Shown piece after piece: positions 38,111-45,597 of a stretch of 64,000 nucleotides of DNA (within the stretch, counting starts at the first letter, position 1; each line of letters opens with the position of its first letter). The stretch spans positions 310,001-374,000 of the forward strand of contig NZ_RBAN01000001.1 of the NCBI RefSeq assembly GCF_003626655.1. The letters are read 5' to 3'. The notes below the pieces were generated by a model. The model had not been told where the DNA came from, did no database searches, and saw nothing but the letters and a program-made list of their open reading frames with translations. The stretch comes from Micromonospora costi (GTDB taxonomy: Bacteria; Actinomycetota; Actinomycetes; Mycobacteriales; Micromonosporaceae). A program made the position numbers and the translations under genes.

Positions 38111-39736
38111 GTGGTCGTGTCGCAACCAGTGCAGGACCGTGGTCGGTGGCGTCCGCGGCTCGACCGGCCGGCGCTGGTCGCGCTGCTGCTCGGGCTGGTC
38201 GGGATCGTGTACCGGCTGGTGCTGACGCTGCTCACCGTGCCGGTGTCGAACAGCGACGAGGCCACGTTCGGCCTGGCCGCGCTGCACATTGCGCAGGGCC
38301 GGGCGCATCCGGTCTTCCTCTACGGCCAGCGCTACATGGGGATGCTCGAGTCGTACCTGGCCGCGCCGCTGATCGCGCTCTCCGGACCCAGCTGGCCCGT
38401 GCTGCGGTTGCCGATGCTCGTCCTGTACGCGGTCTTCCTCTACCTGATCCACCGGCTCACCCGGCGGATCTGCTCACCCTGGTTCGCCACGTTCGTGGTC
38501 GGCCTGCTCGCCCTCGGCCCGGAACGCGTCGTACGGGACCAGCTGACCGTCGTGGGTGGCCGGCCGGAGGTGAAACCGGCGGTGCTGCTGATGCTGCTGA
38601 TCGCCGTGGGCCTGGCGACGGGCACCGTCCGCCGGCGCCGCCTGGCCGTCGGCCTCTTCGGCCTGCTCGGCGGGCTCGCCCTCTGGTCGGACTGGCTGAT
38701 CGTGCCGTACCTCGCGGTGGCCGGGCTGCTGCTGCTCTACGCGGCCCGCCGGGAGCTGCTCGGCTGGGCCGGGGCGCTGCTGGTGGCCGGCTTCGCCGCC
38801 GGGGTCGCCCCGATGATCCGGGACAACCTCGTGGCGCCGCCCGGCCAGGACTCGCTGTCGGTCTTCCGGGAGATCAGCAGCCGCGCCGGGCCGGCGCCCC
38901 CGTGGTCGCAGCGGCTGCACGGCGGGCTGCTGGAGGGGGTTCCGCTGGCCGGCGGGCTCTGCCCGATCGGCGGCTGCGCCCGGTGGCAGGAGTGGTTCGG
39001 CGTCCTCTACCCGGTGCTCCTGGTCGCCGCGGCGGCGCTCGCGCTGGTCTTCTACCGGCGCACGGCCGGCGCGCCGCGCGGCGTGCGGATCCGGCCCGTC
39101 GCGCACCTCGCGCTGATCGCCGGCGCGGCGCTCACCCTCCTGTCGTACGTGCGCAGCCCGCTCGCGGCCACCGACCCGCTCGGCAACGCGCGGTACCTGT
39201 CGGTGCTCCAGATCTCCCTGCCGGCCGTGCTGTGGCCGCTCTGGCTGGCGGCGCTGGCCTGCTGGCGGGGGACGGTCGGCGCGCTGGGCCGGCTGACCGG
39301 CGCCCTGGCGACCGCCCTGCTGGCCGCGCTGGCCGCCACCAGCCTCGCGGCCACGGTGCTCTTCGTGGCCACCGGCGTCGGCGCCTCCCGCATCGAGGAG
39401 CGGCGGGCCCGGGACCTGGCCGCCGTGTTGCGCGCCGACGGGCCGCACGAGGTGTACGGGGACTACTGGATCTGCAACCGGCTGGTCTTCAACACCGGTG
39501 AGGAGGTGGTGTGCGGGGTGCTCGACGACGCCCTCACCCCCGGGCAGAACCGGTACCTGCCGTACTGGCGGAAGGTGGGCCGGGCCCCGCGGCCGGGTTA
39601 CGTGGTGGAGGCCGGCTCGACCGCCGACCGGCGGCTGCGCCGGCTGCTCGGCGACCGCCTGGACAGCACGCCGGTCCGTGACGTCGGCGGCTACCGCGTC
39701 TACCACCCGGAGACCCCGGTGCGGCCCTGGCGGTAG
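38111..39736 (+). CDS. multi-pass membrane protein, GT-C glycosyltransferase-like
   Basis: 541 residues with about 11 hydrophobic segments. The first outer loop has SNSDEATFGLAALHIAQG and YGQRYMGMLESYLAAPL, which resembles the acidic catalytic loop of PMT/ArnT-like GT-C enzymes using polyprenyl-phosphate sugars. The last 100 residues are soluble (EVYGDYWICNRLVF) and probably extracytoplasmic. The family cannot be fixed. GTG 38111 is chosen; GTG 38117 and GTG 38078 are alternatives. Its TAG stop is shared with the promoter of the next gene. Confidence 0.7.
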   Translation: MVVSQPVQDRGRWRPRLDRPALVALLLGLVGIVYRLVLTLLTVPVSNSDEATFGLAALHIAQGRAHPVFLYGQRYMGMLESYLAAPLIALSGPSWPVLRLPMLVLYAVFLYLIHRLTRRICSPWFATFVVGLLALGPERVVRDQLTVVGGRPEVKPAVLLMLLIAVGLATGTVRRRRLAVGLFGLLGGLALWSDWLIVPYLAVAGLLLLYAARRELLGWAGALLVAGFAAGVAPMIRDNLVAPPGQDSLSVFREISSRAGPAPPWSQRLHGGLLEGVPLAGGLCPIGGCARWQEWFGVLYPVLLVAAAALALVFYRRTAGAPRGVRIRPVAHLALIAGAALTLLSYVRSPLAATDPLGNARYLSVLQISLPAVLWPLWLAALACWRGTVGALGRLTGALATALLAALAATSLAATVLFVATGVGASRIEERRARDLAAVLRADGPHEVYGDYWICNRLVFNTGEEVVCGVLDDALTPGQNRYLPYWRKVGRAPRPGYVVEAGSTADRRLRRLLGDRLDSTPVRDVGGYRVYHPETPVRPWR

Positions 39737-39739
39737 ATT
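39734..39739 (+). promoter_or_regulatory. leaderless -10 box for yaaA overlapping the upstream stop codon
   Basis: TAGATT: its TAG is the stop codon of the membrane protein gene, and 6 nt follow before GTG 39746. It fits the leaderless pattern and shows very tight packing. Confidence 0.5.
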
Positions 39740-39745
39740 CCAGCG

Positions 39746-40543
39746 GTGCTCATCCTGCTGCCTCCGTCCGAGGGGAAGGCCGACGCCGGCACCGGCCGGC
39801 GGCTGGACCTGGCCCGGCTCAGCATGCCGGAGCTGACCCCGGCCCGGGAGGAGGTGCTGGCCGCGCTGGTCGCGCTCTGCGACGGGCCGGACGAGGCGGC
39901 GGCCCGGGCCGCGCTCGGGCTCAGTGAGGGCCAGCGCGACGAGCTGCGCCGCAACGCGCGCCTCACGCGGGCGGCGACCACGCCCGCCGCGCGCCTCTAC
40001 ACGGGGGTGCTCTACGAGGCGCTCGACCTGGCCACGCTGCCGCCCGCCGCGACGCGGGCGGCCCGCCGCTCGGTGCTGATCGGCTCGGGGCTGTGGGGCA
40101 CCGTACGCCTCACCGACCGGATCCCGCCCTACCGCTGCCCCATCGGGGCGAGGCTGCCCGGCCTGGGGGCGCTGTCGGCGTACTGGCGGCGGGCGCTGGG
40201 GCCGGCGATGACCGCGGCGGCGGGCGGGCGGCCCGTGCTCGACCTGCGCTCCGGCGCGTACGCCGCGACCTGGACGCCGCAGGGCGAGCTGGCGGCGCGG
40301 ACGGTGACCGTCCGGGTGCTGCACGAGCGCGAGGTCGACGGCGCACCGGTCCGTTCCGTGGTCAGCCACTTCAACAAGGCGACGAAGGGGCGGCTGGTCC
40401 GCGACCTGCTGCTCGCCGACGTGCGGCCGCGCACCGCCGGCCAGCTCGTGGCCGCGCTGCGGGACCTGAAGTACACGGTGGTGGAGCAGCCGTCGCCCGC
40501 CGGGCGGCCGCGCCAGGTCGACGTGGTGGTCACCGAACTCTGA
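39746..40543 (+). CDS. yaaA: YaaA family peroxide-response protein
   Basis: 265 residues of the YaaA/UPF0246 (DUF328) family. The N-terminus ILLPPSEGKAD is the family hallmark, followed by TPAARLYTGVLYEALD, LIGSGLWGTVRLTDRIPPYR, LDLRSGAYAATW and VSHFNKATKGRLVRDLL. In E. coli YaaA limits intracellular iron and DNA damage under peroxide stress; whether that holds here is inference. GTG 39746 fits the first family residues and the -10 box 6 nt upstream. Confidence 0.92.
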   Translation: MLILLPPSEGKADAGTGRRLDLARLSMPELTPAREEVLAALVALCDGPDEAAARAALGLSEGQRDELRRNARLTRAATTPAARLYTGVLYEALDLATLPPAATRAARRSVLIGSGLWGTVRLTDRIPPYRCPIGARLPGLGALSAYWRRALGPAMTAAAGGRPVLDLRSGAYAATWTPQGELAARTVTVRVLHEREVDGAPVRSVVSHFNKATKGRLVRDLLLADVRPRTAGQLVAALRDLKYTVVEQPSPAGRPRQVDVVVTEL

Positions 40544-40649
40544 GGCGGCGTCCGCAAGATTTCCTCAAGGCTGGGCTCGATCGGTTTCCCTGCCCGGGAC
40601 ACAGGGGCCACGGTAGGGATACCACGACGCCGACAAGGGAGTACCTCCG

Positions 40650-41324
40650 TTGGCCCGCGAACCCACCCTGCTCGACCGGCAACGCCGGCCGTCGGCACCG
40701 CCCCCACTCGACTGGCTGACCCTGGCCGACGCGTTCGAGGCCTCCTGCCTCCTGCGCTGCATGCCTCCGCCGGCCGGCACCCGGCCGGCGCGGGCGGCGG
40801 ATCCCGGCCCCACGCCGGTGGTGGAGTTCAACCGTGAGGACGCCGCCCAGCGGATGCGGCAGCTCCTGGAGCGGCTGGGCGTCCCCGTCGCCCACGAGTT
40901 CACGATCGGCGGCCTGCGCCGCCGCTACGAGTTGCACCGGCTCCAGGTGGGGCGCGAGCACCAGCTGCGCTACGCGCGGTTGGTGGAGGCCGGCTGGCGG
41001 CAGGGCCGCCGGGAGCTGCTCGCCGCGCCGGTGTCCGGCGCGTCCGCGCCTCGCCGCGTGTGGATACCCCGGCTCGCCGAGGCCGCCTGGCGCTCGGCCC
41101 TGCTGGCCGGCGGGCGGCACGTCCGGCGGCACATCCTGGGCATCCGCCTCACCGACCGGGAACTCGCCGCCGTGCTGATCCGCAGCGCCGCCCTGCTGGG
41201 CGTGCCGGCGGAGCTGCGGCCCGGCACCGGTTGTTTCCTGGTCAGCGTGGCCGCCGGCCCGGATCGGCTCCGGATCCTGCACCGGACCACGCTCGCCCCC
41301 GCCTCGGCCGGCCAACCGGCCTGA
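40650..41324 (+). CDS. hypothetical protein, unrecognised
   Basis: 224 residues, basic and Leu/Arg-rich with no signal peptide or membrane helix. It has two similar-looking halves, each opening with a strand-helix element: PVVEFNREDAAQRMRQLLERL and the later RDELAAVLIRSAALLGVPAEL-like region. Such pairs are reminiscent of LAGLIDADG/WhiA-type folds, but no diagnostic motif was found, so no function is given. TTG 40650 has AAGGGAG at good spacing, and TAGGGATACC upstream (about 40614) may be the -10 region. Codon use is normal for the genome. Confidence 0.7.
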   Translation: MAREPTLLDRQRRPSAPPPLDWLTLADAFEASCLLRCMPPPAGTRPARAADPGPTPVVEFNREDAAQRMRQLLERLGVPVAHEFTIGGLRRRYELHRLQVGREHQLRYARLVEAGWRQGRRELLAAPVSGASAPRRVWIPRLAEAAWRSALLAGGRHVRRHILGIRLTDRELAAVLIRSAALLGVPAELRPGTGCFLVSVAAGPDRLRILHRTTLAPASAGQPA

Positions 41325-41511
41325 CCCGTCGGGACGCACGGGCGACCCCGGTGGGGCCGTTCATGCAGGCGTGACGTCTGGGTCGTCCGCAGGTGCACCT
41401 TCTGTCACCCGCCGGCCCCGCATGACGGACCCGGGAACGGGTCCGGCACGGCCCCCGCGTCGGCGGGCGAGGAGTTGCGGTCGACCGCTCACCCGGCGCA
41501 GAGTGCTGCCC

Positions 41512-42465
41512 GTGACTGGTTCCTGGTCCGGGCGTGTCGCCCGTCCCGCGACGCTGCTGGCGGTGTTGCTGACGGTGACCGTCGGCGTGGGCGGGTGCCG
41601 GGACGCTCCCGGCGCACCAGTGCAGATCCGCATCGCCACCGGCAGCCCGACCGCCGTCTACCACGCCTTCGGGGAGTCCCTCGCCGCCATCCTCAACCGG
41701 GAGCTGCCGGGCGTACGCGCCAGCGTCGTGGTCACGGCCGCCTCGGCGGAGAACGTACGGCTCGTCGGCTCGGGCCAGGCTGAGCTCGGTTTCACGCAGG
41801 CCGACGTGCTGCCGACCGATCCCTCGGCGGAGCCCCACGTGGCGGCCATCGCCCGGGTCTACGACGACCAGCTGCACCTGGTCGCGTCCGGCGCCGGCCC
41901 GGTGCACACGGTGGCCGACCTGCTCGGCCGGCGGGTCTCGGTGGGCGCGGCCGGCTCGGGCACCGAGATCACGGTGAACCGGCTGCTCGACGTGGCCGGG
42001 CTGGGCGGCGACGACCAGGTTCGCCGGTACCGCCTCGGGCTCGACGAGTCGGTGGCGGCACTGCGTTCCGGCCGGATCGACGCGTTCTTCTTCTCCGGCG
42101 GGCTGCCCGTGCGGGCCATCGCGGACCTGGCCGAGGGCAGTCCCACCCGGATCGTGGACCTCGGGGCGTGGACGGAGCCGCTGCGGGAGCGCTACGGCGA
42201 GGTGTACGTGTCCCGGGACATCCCCCGGTCGGTGTACGGGGTGGACCCGGTCACCACGGTCGCCGACCCGAACTTTCTCATCGTGGGCGCCAACCTGCCG
42301 GAGTCACTGGTGCGGGACGTGACCCGGCTGCTCATGGAGCGCCGCTCGGAACTGGCGGCCGCGCACCCGGCGGCCGGGCGGATGAGCCCACGCTCGGCGA
42401 TCGCCACCTCGCCGCTGCCGCTGCACCCGGGCGCCGCCGCCTGGTACCGCGCGGCGAAACCCTGA
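41512..42465 (+). CDS. TAXI-family solute-binding lipoprotein
   Basis: 317-residue extracytoplasmic binding protein of the TAXI (TRAP-associated) family. The signal peptide ends in a lipobox VGGC with Cys29, so it should be a membrane-anchored lipoprotein. Family marks are IRIATGSPTAVYHAFGESLA, SAENVRLVGSGQAELGFTQAD, GAAGSGTEITVNRLL and RIDAFFFSGGLP. GTG 41512 gives a normal signal peptide; GTG 41503 is possible. No TRAP permease gene is adjacent. Instead a histidine kinase/response regulator pair lies convergently downstream, so it may act as a ligand sensor for that pair. Confidence 0.88.
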   Translation: MTGSWSGRVARPATLLAVLLTVTVGVGGCRDAPGAPVQIRIATGSPTAVYHAFGESLAAILNRELPGVRASVVVTAASAENVRLVGSGQAELGFTQADVLPTDPSAEPHVAAIARVYDDQLHLVASGAGPVHTVADLLGRRVSVGAAGSGTEITVNRLLDVAGLGGDDQVRRYRLGLDESVAALRSGRIDAFFFSGGLPVRAIADLAEGSPTRIVDLGAWTEPLRERYGEVYVSRDIPRSVYGVDPVTTVADPNFLIVGANLPESLVRDVTRLLMERRSELAAAHPAAGRMSPRSAIATSPLPLHPGAAAWYRAAKP

Positions 42466-42529
42466 CCGGCTGGCGCCGCCAATAGCCGGTCGTCGCCGCC
42501 CGTAGCCGCCGTAGCCGCCGTCGCCGCCC

Positions 42530-43960
42530 CTAGCCGGCCGTCGCCGGCAACCGGTCCGGCACCGGCGGGCAGGCGCCGTCCACCGGCCCCTGGTCGGGCG
42601 CCGGGAACCAGAGGCCGGCCACCAGGCCGCGCGGCACTCCCGCGCGCATGGTGAGCCGCCCGTCGGAGGCGTCGACCAGCACGGCGACGATGGTCAGGCC
42701 CAGCCCCGCGCCGTCCACGTTCTGCACGTCCGGCGCCCGCCAGAACCGCTCGGTCGCCTGACCGAGCTGGCTGTCGGTCATGCCCGGCCCGGTGTCGCGC
42801 ACCTCCAGCGCGACGCCGCCGTCGCGGGCCGCCACGGTCACCGTCACCTCACCGCCCGCGCCGCTGAACTTGACCGCGTTGTCGATGAGCGCGTCGAGGG
42901 CCTGGTCCACGGCCGTCGGCACGGTCCAGGCGTACGTGGGGGTGTCGGGCGCGACCAGCCCGAGCGTCACCTCGCGGTGCCGGGCCAGCGGCTGCCAGGC
43001 GGCCACCCGCGAGGCGGCCACCTCGGCCGCGTCCACGACGACCCGTTCGTTCTCCTGACGCTCGGCGCGGGCCAGCGTGAGCAGCGCGTCGAGCACCAGC
43101 GCGAGCCGATCGGTCTCCTCCAGCGCCAGCCGGTGCTCCGTCCGTCCCTGGGGGTCGGTGAGGCTCGGGCCCAGCTCCTCCACCCGGAGCCGCAGCGCCG
43201 TGAGCGGGTTGCGCAACTGGTGACTGGCGTGCGCCACGAAGGCGCGCTGGCGGTCCATCACGTCCGACACCGCGTCCGCCATGGTGTTGAAGCTGGCCAT
43301 CAGCCGGCGCAGCTCCGGGGGCCCGAGGTGGTGCTGCACCCGCGCGTCACGGTCACCCTCGGTGATCTCGTGGGTGACCGCGTCCAGTTCGGTGACCGGA
43401 CGCAGCACCCAACCGGCCAGCCCGAACGCGGTGAGCACGCAGGCCAGCACGACGAGCAGGCCGATACCGGCGAGCGCCAGCCACCAGGCCGTGACGGTGC
43501 GACGGACGGCGGCGACGGGGGTGACGGTGACGATCGCGCCCAGCACCTCGCCGCCGTCGTTGATCGGCACCGCCACCACCACGGGCGCGTCCACCCAGGG
43601 CCAGACCGAATCGGGGCCGCTCACCTGCTGGCCGGCGAGGGCCGCGTCCAGCGCCTCGCCGGTGCCGGTCGCGGACTGCCAGTGGGCGGAGGCGACCAGG
43701 CTGCGCCGGTCCCGGTCGACCACCGCCGCCCCGATGCCGTACAGATCGTCGTAGCTGCGCAGCTCGCTCTCCAGCGGACCGGTGCCGCCGCCGCGCAGCG
43801 CCGGCCCGGCCAGCGAGGCGAACCGGGTGGCGTCGGCGAGCCGGTCGGCGCGTACCCGGTCGGTCTCCCGCGTCGCCAGGGTGATCGCGAGCGGGGTCTC
43901 CAGCGCGATGAGGACCAGCACCATCAACAGCAGGTAGCTGATCACCAGCCGACGACGCAT
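42530..43960 (-). CDS. membrane sensor histidine kinase
   Basis: 476-residue sensor kinase. Two membrane segments (residues about 7-28 and 158-183) flank a 130-residue outer sensor domain containing RSYDDLYGIGAAVVDRD, similar to the TctE/single-domain Cache type. HAMP follows, then the DHp box with phospho-acceptor H247 in FVAHASHQLRNPL. The ATPase has DNAVKFSG (N box) and DTGPGM (G1), ending at FPAPD. ATG 43960 is 9 nt after the regulator stop. It forms a two-component pair with the gene upstream and faces the TAXI lipoprotein gene. Confidence 0.95.
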   Translation of the reverse strand: MRRRLVISYLLLMVLVLIALETPLAITLATRETDRVRADRLADATRFASLAGPALRGGGTGPLESELRSYDDLYGIGAAVVDRDRRSLVASAHWQSATGTGEALDAALAGQQVSGPDSVWPWVDAPVVVAVPINDGGEVLGAIVTVTPVAAVRRTVTAWWLALAGIGLLVVLACVLTAFGLAGWVLRPVTELDAVTHEITEGDRDARVQHHLGPPELRRLMASFNTMADAVSDVMDRQRAFVAHASHQLRNPLTALRLRVEELGPSLTDPQGRTEHRLALEETDRLALVLDALLTLARAERQENERVVVDAAEVAASRVAAWQPLARHREVTLGLVAPDTPTYAWTVPTAVDQALDALIDNAVKFSGAGGEVTVTVAARDGGVALEVRDTGPGMTDSQLGQATERFWRAPDVQNVDGAGLGLTIVAVLVDASDGRLTMRAGVPRGLVAGLWFPAPDQGPVDGACPPVPDRLPATAG

Positions 43961-43969
43961 CGGCTCACC

Positions 43970-44626
43970 TCACTCGCTCCGCAGCCGATAGCCGATCCCA
44001 CGTACCGTCTCCACCAGGCGGGGATCGCCGAGCTTGCCGCGCAGCGACCCGACGTGCACCTCGACCGTGTGCCGGTCGGTCCAGGTCGTCCCCCAGGCGT
44101 CGAGCAGGATGCGGTCGCGCGGCACCGCCACCCCCGGCTGGCGGGCCAGGGAGAGCAGCACGTCGAACTCCTTGCGGGTCAGGGCCACTGCCCGGCCGCC
44201 GACGGTCACCGTACGGGCCGACACGTCGATACGGACGCTCCCGGCCTCGATGAGGTTCCGCTCCGGCACGGCCTGTGTGATGCGCCGCAGCACCGCCTCG
44301 ATCCGGGCCTGCAGCTCCACCATCGAGAACGGCTTCACCACGTAGTCGTCGGCGCCGAGCCGCAGACCGAGCACCCGGTCGCGCTCCTCGCCCCGGGCGG
44401 TCACCGCGATGATGCCGAGCTGGGCGCTGCGCCGGCGCAGCTCCCGGCACAGGTCGGTGCCGTCCCCGTCGGGCAGGGTCAGGTCGAGGAGGACGAGGTC
44501 GCACGGGGCGGCGGACAGCGCGGCGGCCACGGTGGCCGCGTGCTCCACCTCGTAGCCACGACGGGTGAGCGCGGACGACAGGGCAGCGGCGACACGACGG
44601 TCGTCCTCGACCAGCAGGATCCGCAC
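43970..44626 (-). CDS. OmpR/PhoB-family response regulator
   Basis: 218 residues. Receiver domain with acidic pair in LVEDD, phospho-acceptor D48 in LVLLDLTLPDGDG, and Lys in VVKPFS. The winged-helix effector has ALTRKEFDVLLSLA and DRHTVEVHVGSLRGKLG, typical of OmpR/PhoB. GTG 44626 follows GGGGGTAC and gives the normal family start VRILLVEDD. It is cotranscribed with the kinase gene downstream. Its targets may include the TAXI lipoprotein gene; this is inference from location only. Confidence 0.95.
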   Translation of the reverse strand: MRILLVEDDRRVAAALSSALTRRGYEVEHAATVAAALSAAPCDLVLLDLTLPDGDGTDLCRELRRRSAQLGIIAVTARGEERDRVLGLRLGADDYVVKPFSMVELQARIEAVLRRITQAVPERNLIEAGSVRIDVSARTVTVGGRAVALTRKEFDVLLSLARQPGVAVPRDRILLDAWGTTWTDRHTVEVHVGSLRGKLGDPRLVETVRGIGYRLRSE

Positions 44627-44714
44627 CCCGTACCCCCATCCCCTCGCACCGTCGTCCTGCGAATGGTGGCAGAACAGCGGTCGGGACGGGAGAGCCACCC
44701 ACCCGGCGGTGGGC

Positions 44715-45026
44715 TCAGAGGCCGAAGACGTCCTCCTCGGTGGCGTCCCGGACGCCGTCCACGAACCCCCGGAAGCCGGGATCGTGGTGGCTGGCGGGGA
44801 CGCTCGTGACGTTCTCCCCGGTGGCCTGCGTGACCGCGTCCACCAGGGGCGGGAAGTCGAGTTCGCTGTCGCCGAGGCTGTCGTCGTCCGCCTCGGCCAG
44901 GTTGATCACGTGCTGCACGTCGTCGGAGGGGGTGGCCGGGTCCTCGGCCCACTCGCCGCCGTACCGGTAGCACTCGTCGTACAGCGCCCGTTCGCTGTCG
45001 GTCCAGTCCTCGTCGTAGCTCGCCAT
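44715..45026 (-). CDS. small acidic hypothetical protein
   Basis: 103 residues, strongly acidic (SYDEDWTDSERALYDECYRYGG at the start, then EDPATPSDDVQ and LAEADDDSLGDSELDF), with no membrane or signal features. No family recognised. ATG 45026 is chosen since GGAGG lies 7 nt upstream; ATG 45032 would abut that site. It lies just upstream of the response regulator gene on the same strand. Confidence 0.7.
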   Translation of the reverse strand: MASYDEDWTDSERALYDECYRYGGEWAEDPATPSDDVQHVINLAEADDDSLGDSELDFPPLVDAVTQATGENVTSVPASHHDPGFRGFVDGVRDATEEDVFGL

Positions 45027-45118
45027 CGCCATCCCTCCGCGACCCCGCTCCACCCTGAGCATGCCGGCCCGGGGCCGACGCTCGGGCCGGTACCGCCGAA
45101 ACGACGCCCGCCCGCGCG

Positions 45119-45124
45119 TACGCT
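45119..45124 (+). promoter_or_regulatory. leaderless -10 box for the DUF952 gene
   Basis: TACGCT followed by 6 nt and ATG 45131. No ribosome-binding site between. Confidence 0.5.
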
Positions 45125-45130
45125 GCGGAA

Positions 45131-45469
45131 ATGATCTACAAGCTGCTGCCGGCCACGGAGTGGGACGACGCCCGGGCCGCCGGGCACCTCGCCGGTACGG
45201 CCGTGGACCGCCAGGACGGGTTCATCCACCTCTCCGCCGCCGACCAGGTGGTGGAGACGGCCCGGCGGCACTTCGCCGGGGCCACCGGGCTCACCCTGTT
45301 GACCGTGGACCCGGCCCGGCTCGGCGACCGGCTGCGCTGGGAGCCGTCCCGCGGCGGGCAGCTCTTCCCGCACCTGTACGGCCCGCTCCCGCTGGCCGCG
45401 GTGGTCGCGGCCGAGGCGCTGCCGGCGGACGTTTCGGCCGACGCGGCGGTGGCCGCCCTGCTGGGCTGA
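45131..45469 (+). CDS. DUF952 family protein
   Basis: 112-residue cytoplasmic protein matching DUF952: IYKLLPATEWDDARAAG at the N-terminus, DRQDGFIHLSAADQV, and FPHLYGPLPLAAVV near the end. The His in GFIHLS and in FPHLYG are the conserved residues of this small ADP-ribosyltransferase-like fold. Function is not known. It is a single-gene unit with a leaderless start and a GC-rich hairpin downstream. Confidence 0.9.
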   Translation: MIYKLLPATEWDDARAAGHLAGTAVDRQDGFIHLSAADQVVETARRHFAGATGLTLLTVDPARLGDRLRWEPSRGGQLFPHLYGPLPLAAVVAAEALPADVSADAAVAALLG

Positions 45470-45536
45470 CCACCGCGCGTCCGTGGCGGCCGGCCCCGGG
45501 CGGCGAGCCCGCCGGTTCCGCGCGGCCACCGGGCCG

Positions 45537-45564
45537 GCGGCCGGACGCGCGTCGGCCCGGCCGC
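45537..45564. terminator. GC-rich hairpin between convergent genes
   Basis: Inverted repeat GCGGCCGG / CCGGCCGC, 8-bp arms 45537-45544 and 45557-45564 with a 12-nt loop. It lies between the DUF952 gene and the convergent TagF-like gene. Similar overlapping pairings are possible nearby, so the exact structure is uncertain. Confidence 0.4.
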
Positions 45565-45597
45565 GTGTAGCGACCGGGCCGGCGTGCGGTGTCGGGC

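Noticed and set aside
42466-42529. GCC/GTC-rich short repeats between the TAXI and kinase genes
   Set aside because: Simple triplet-like repeat of a common high-GC kind; too short and degenerate to assign a function.
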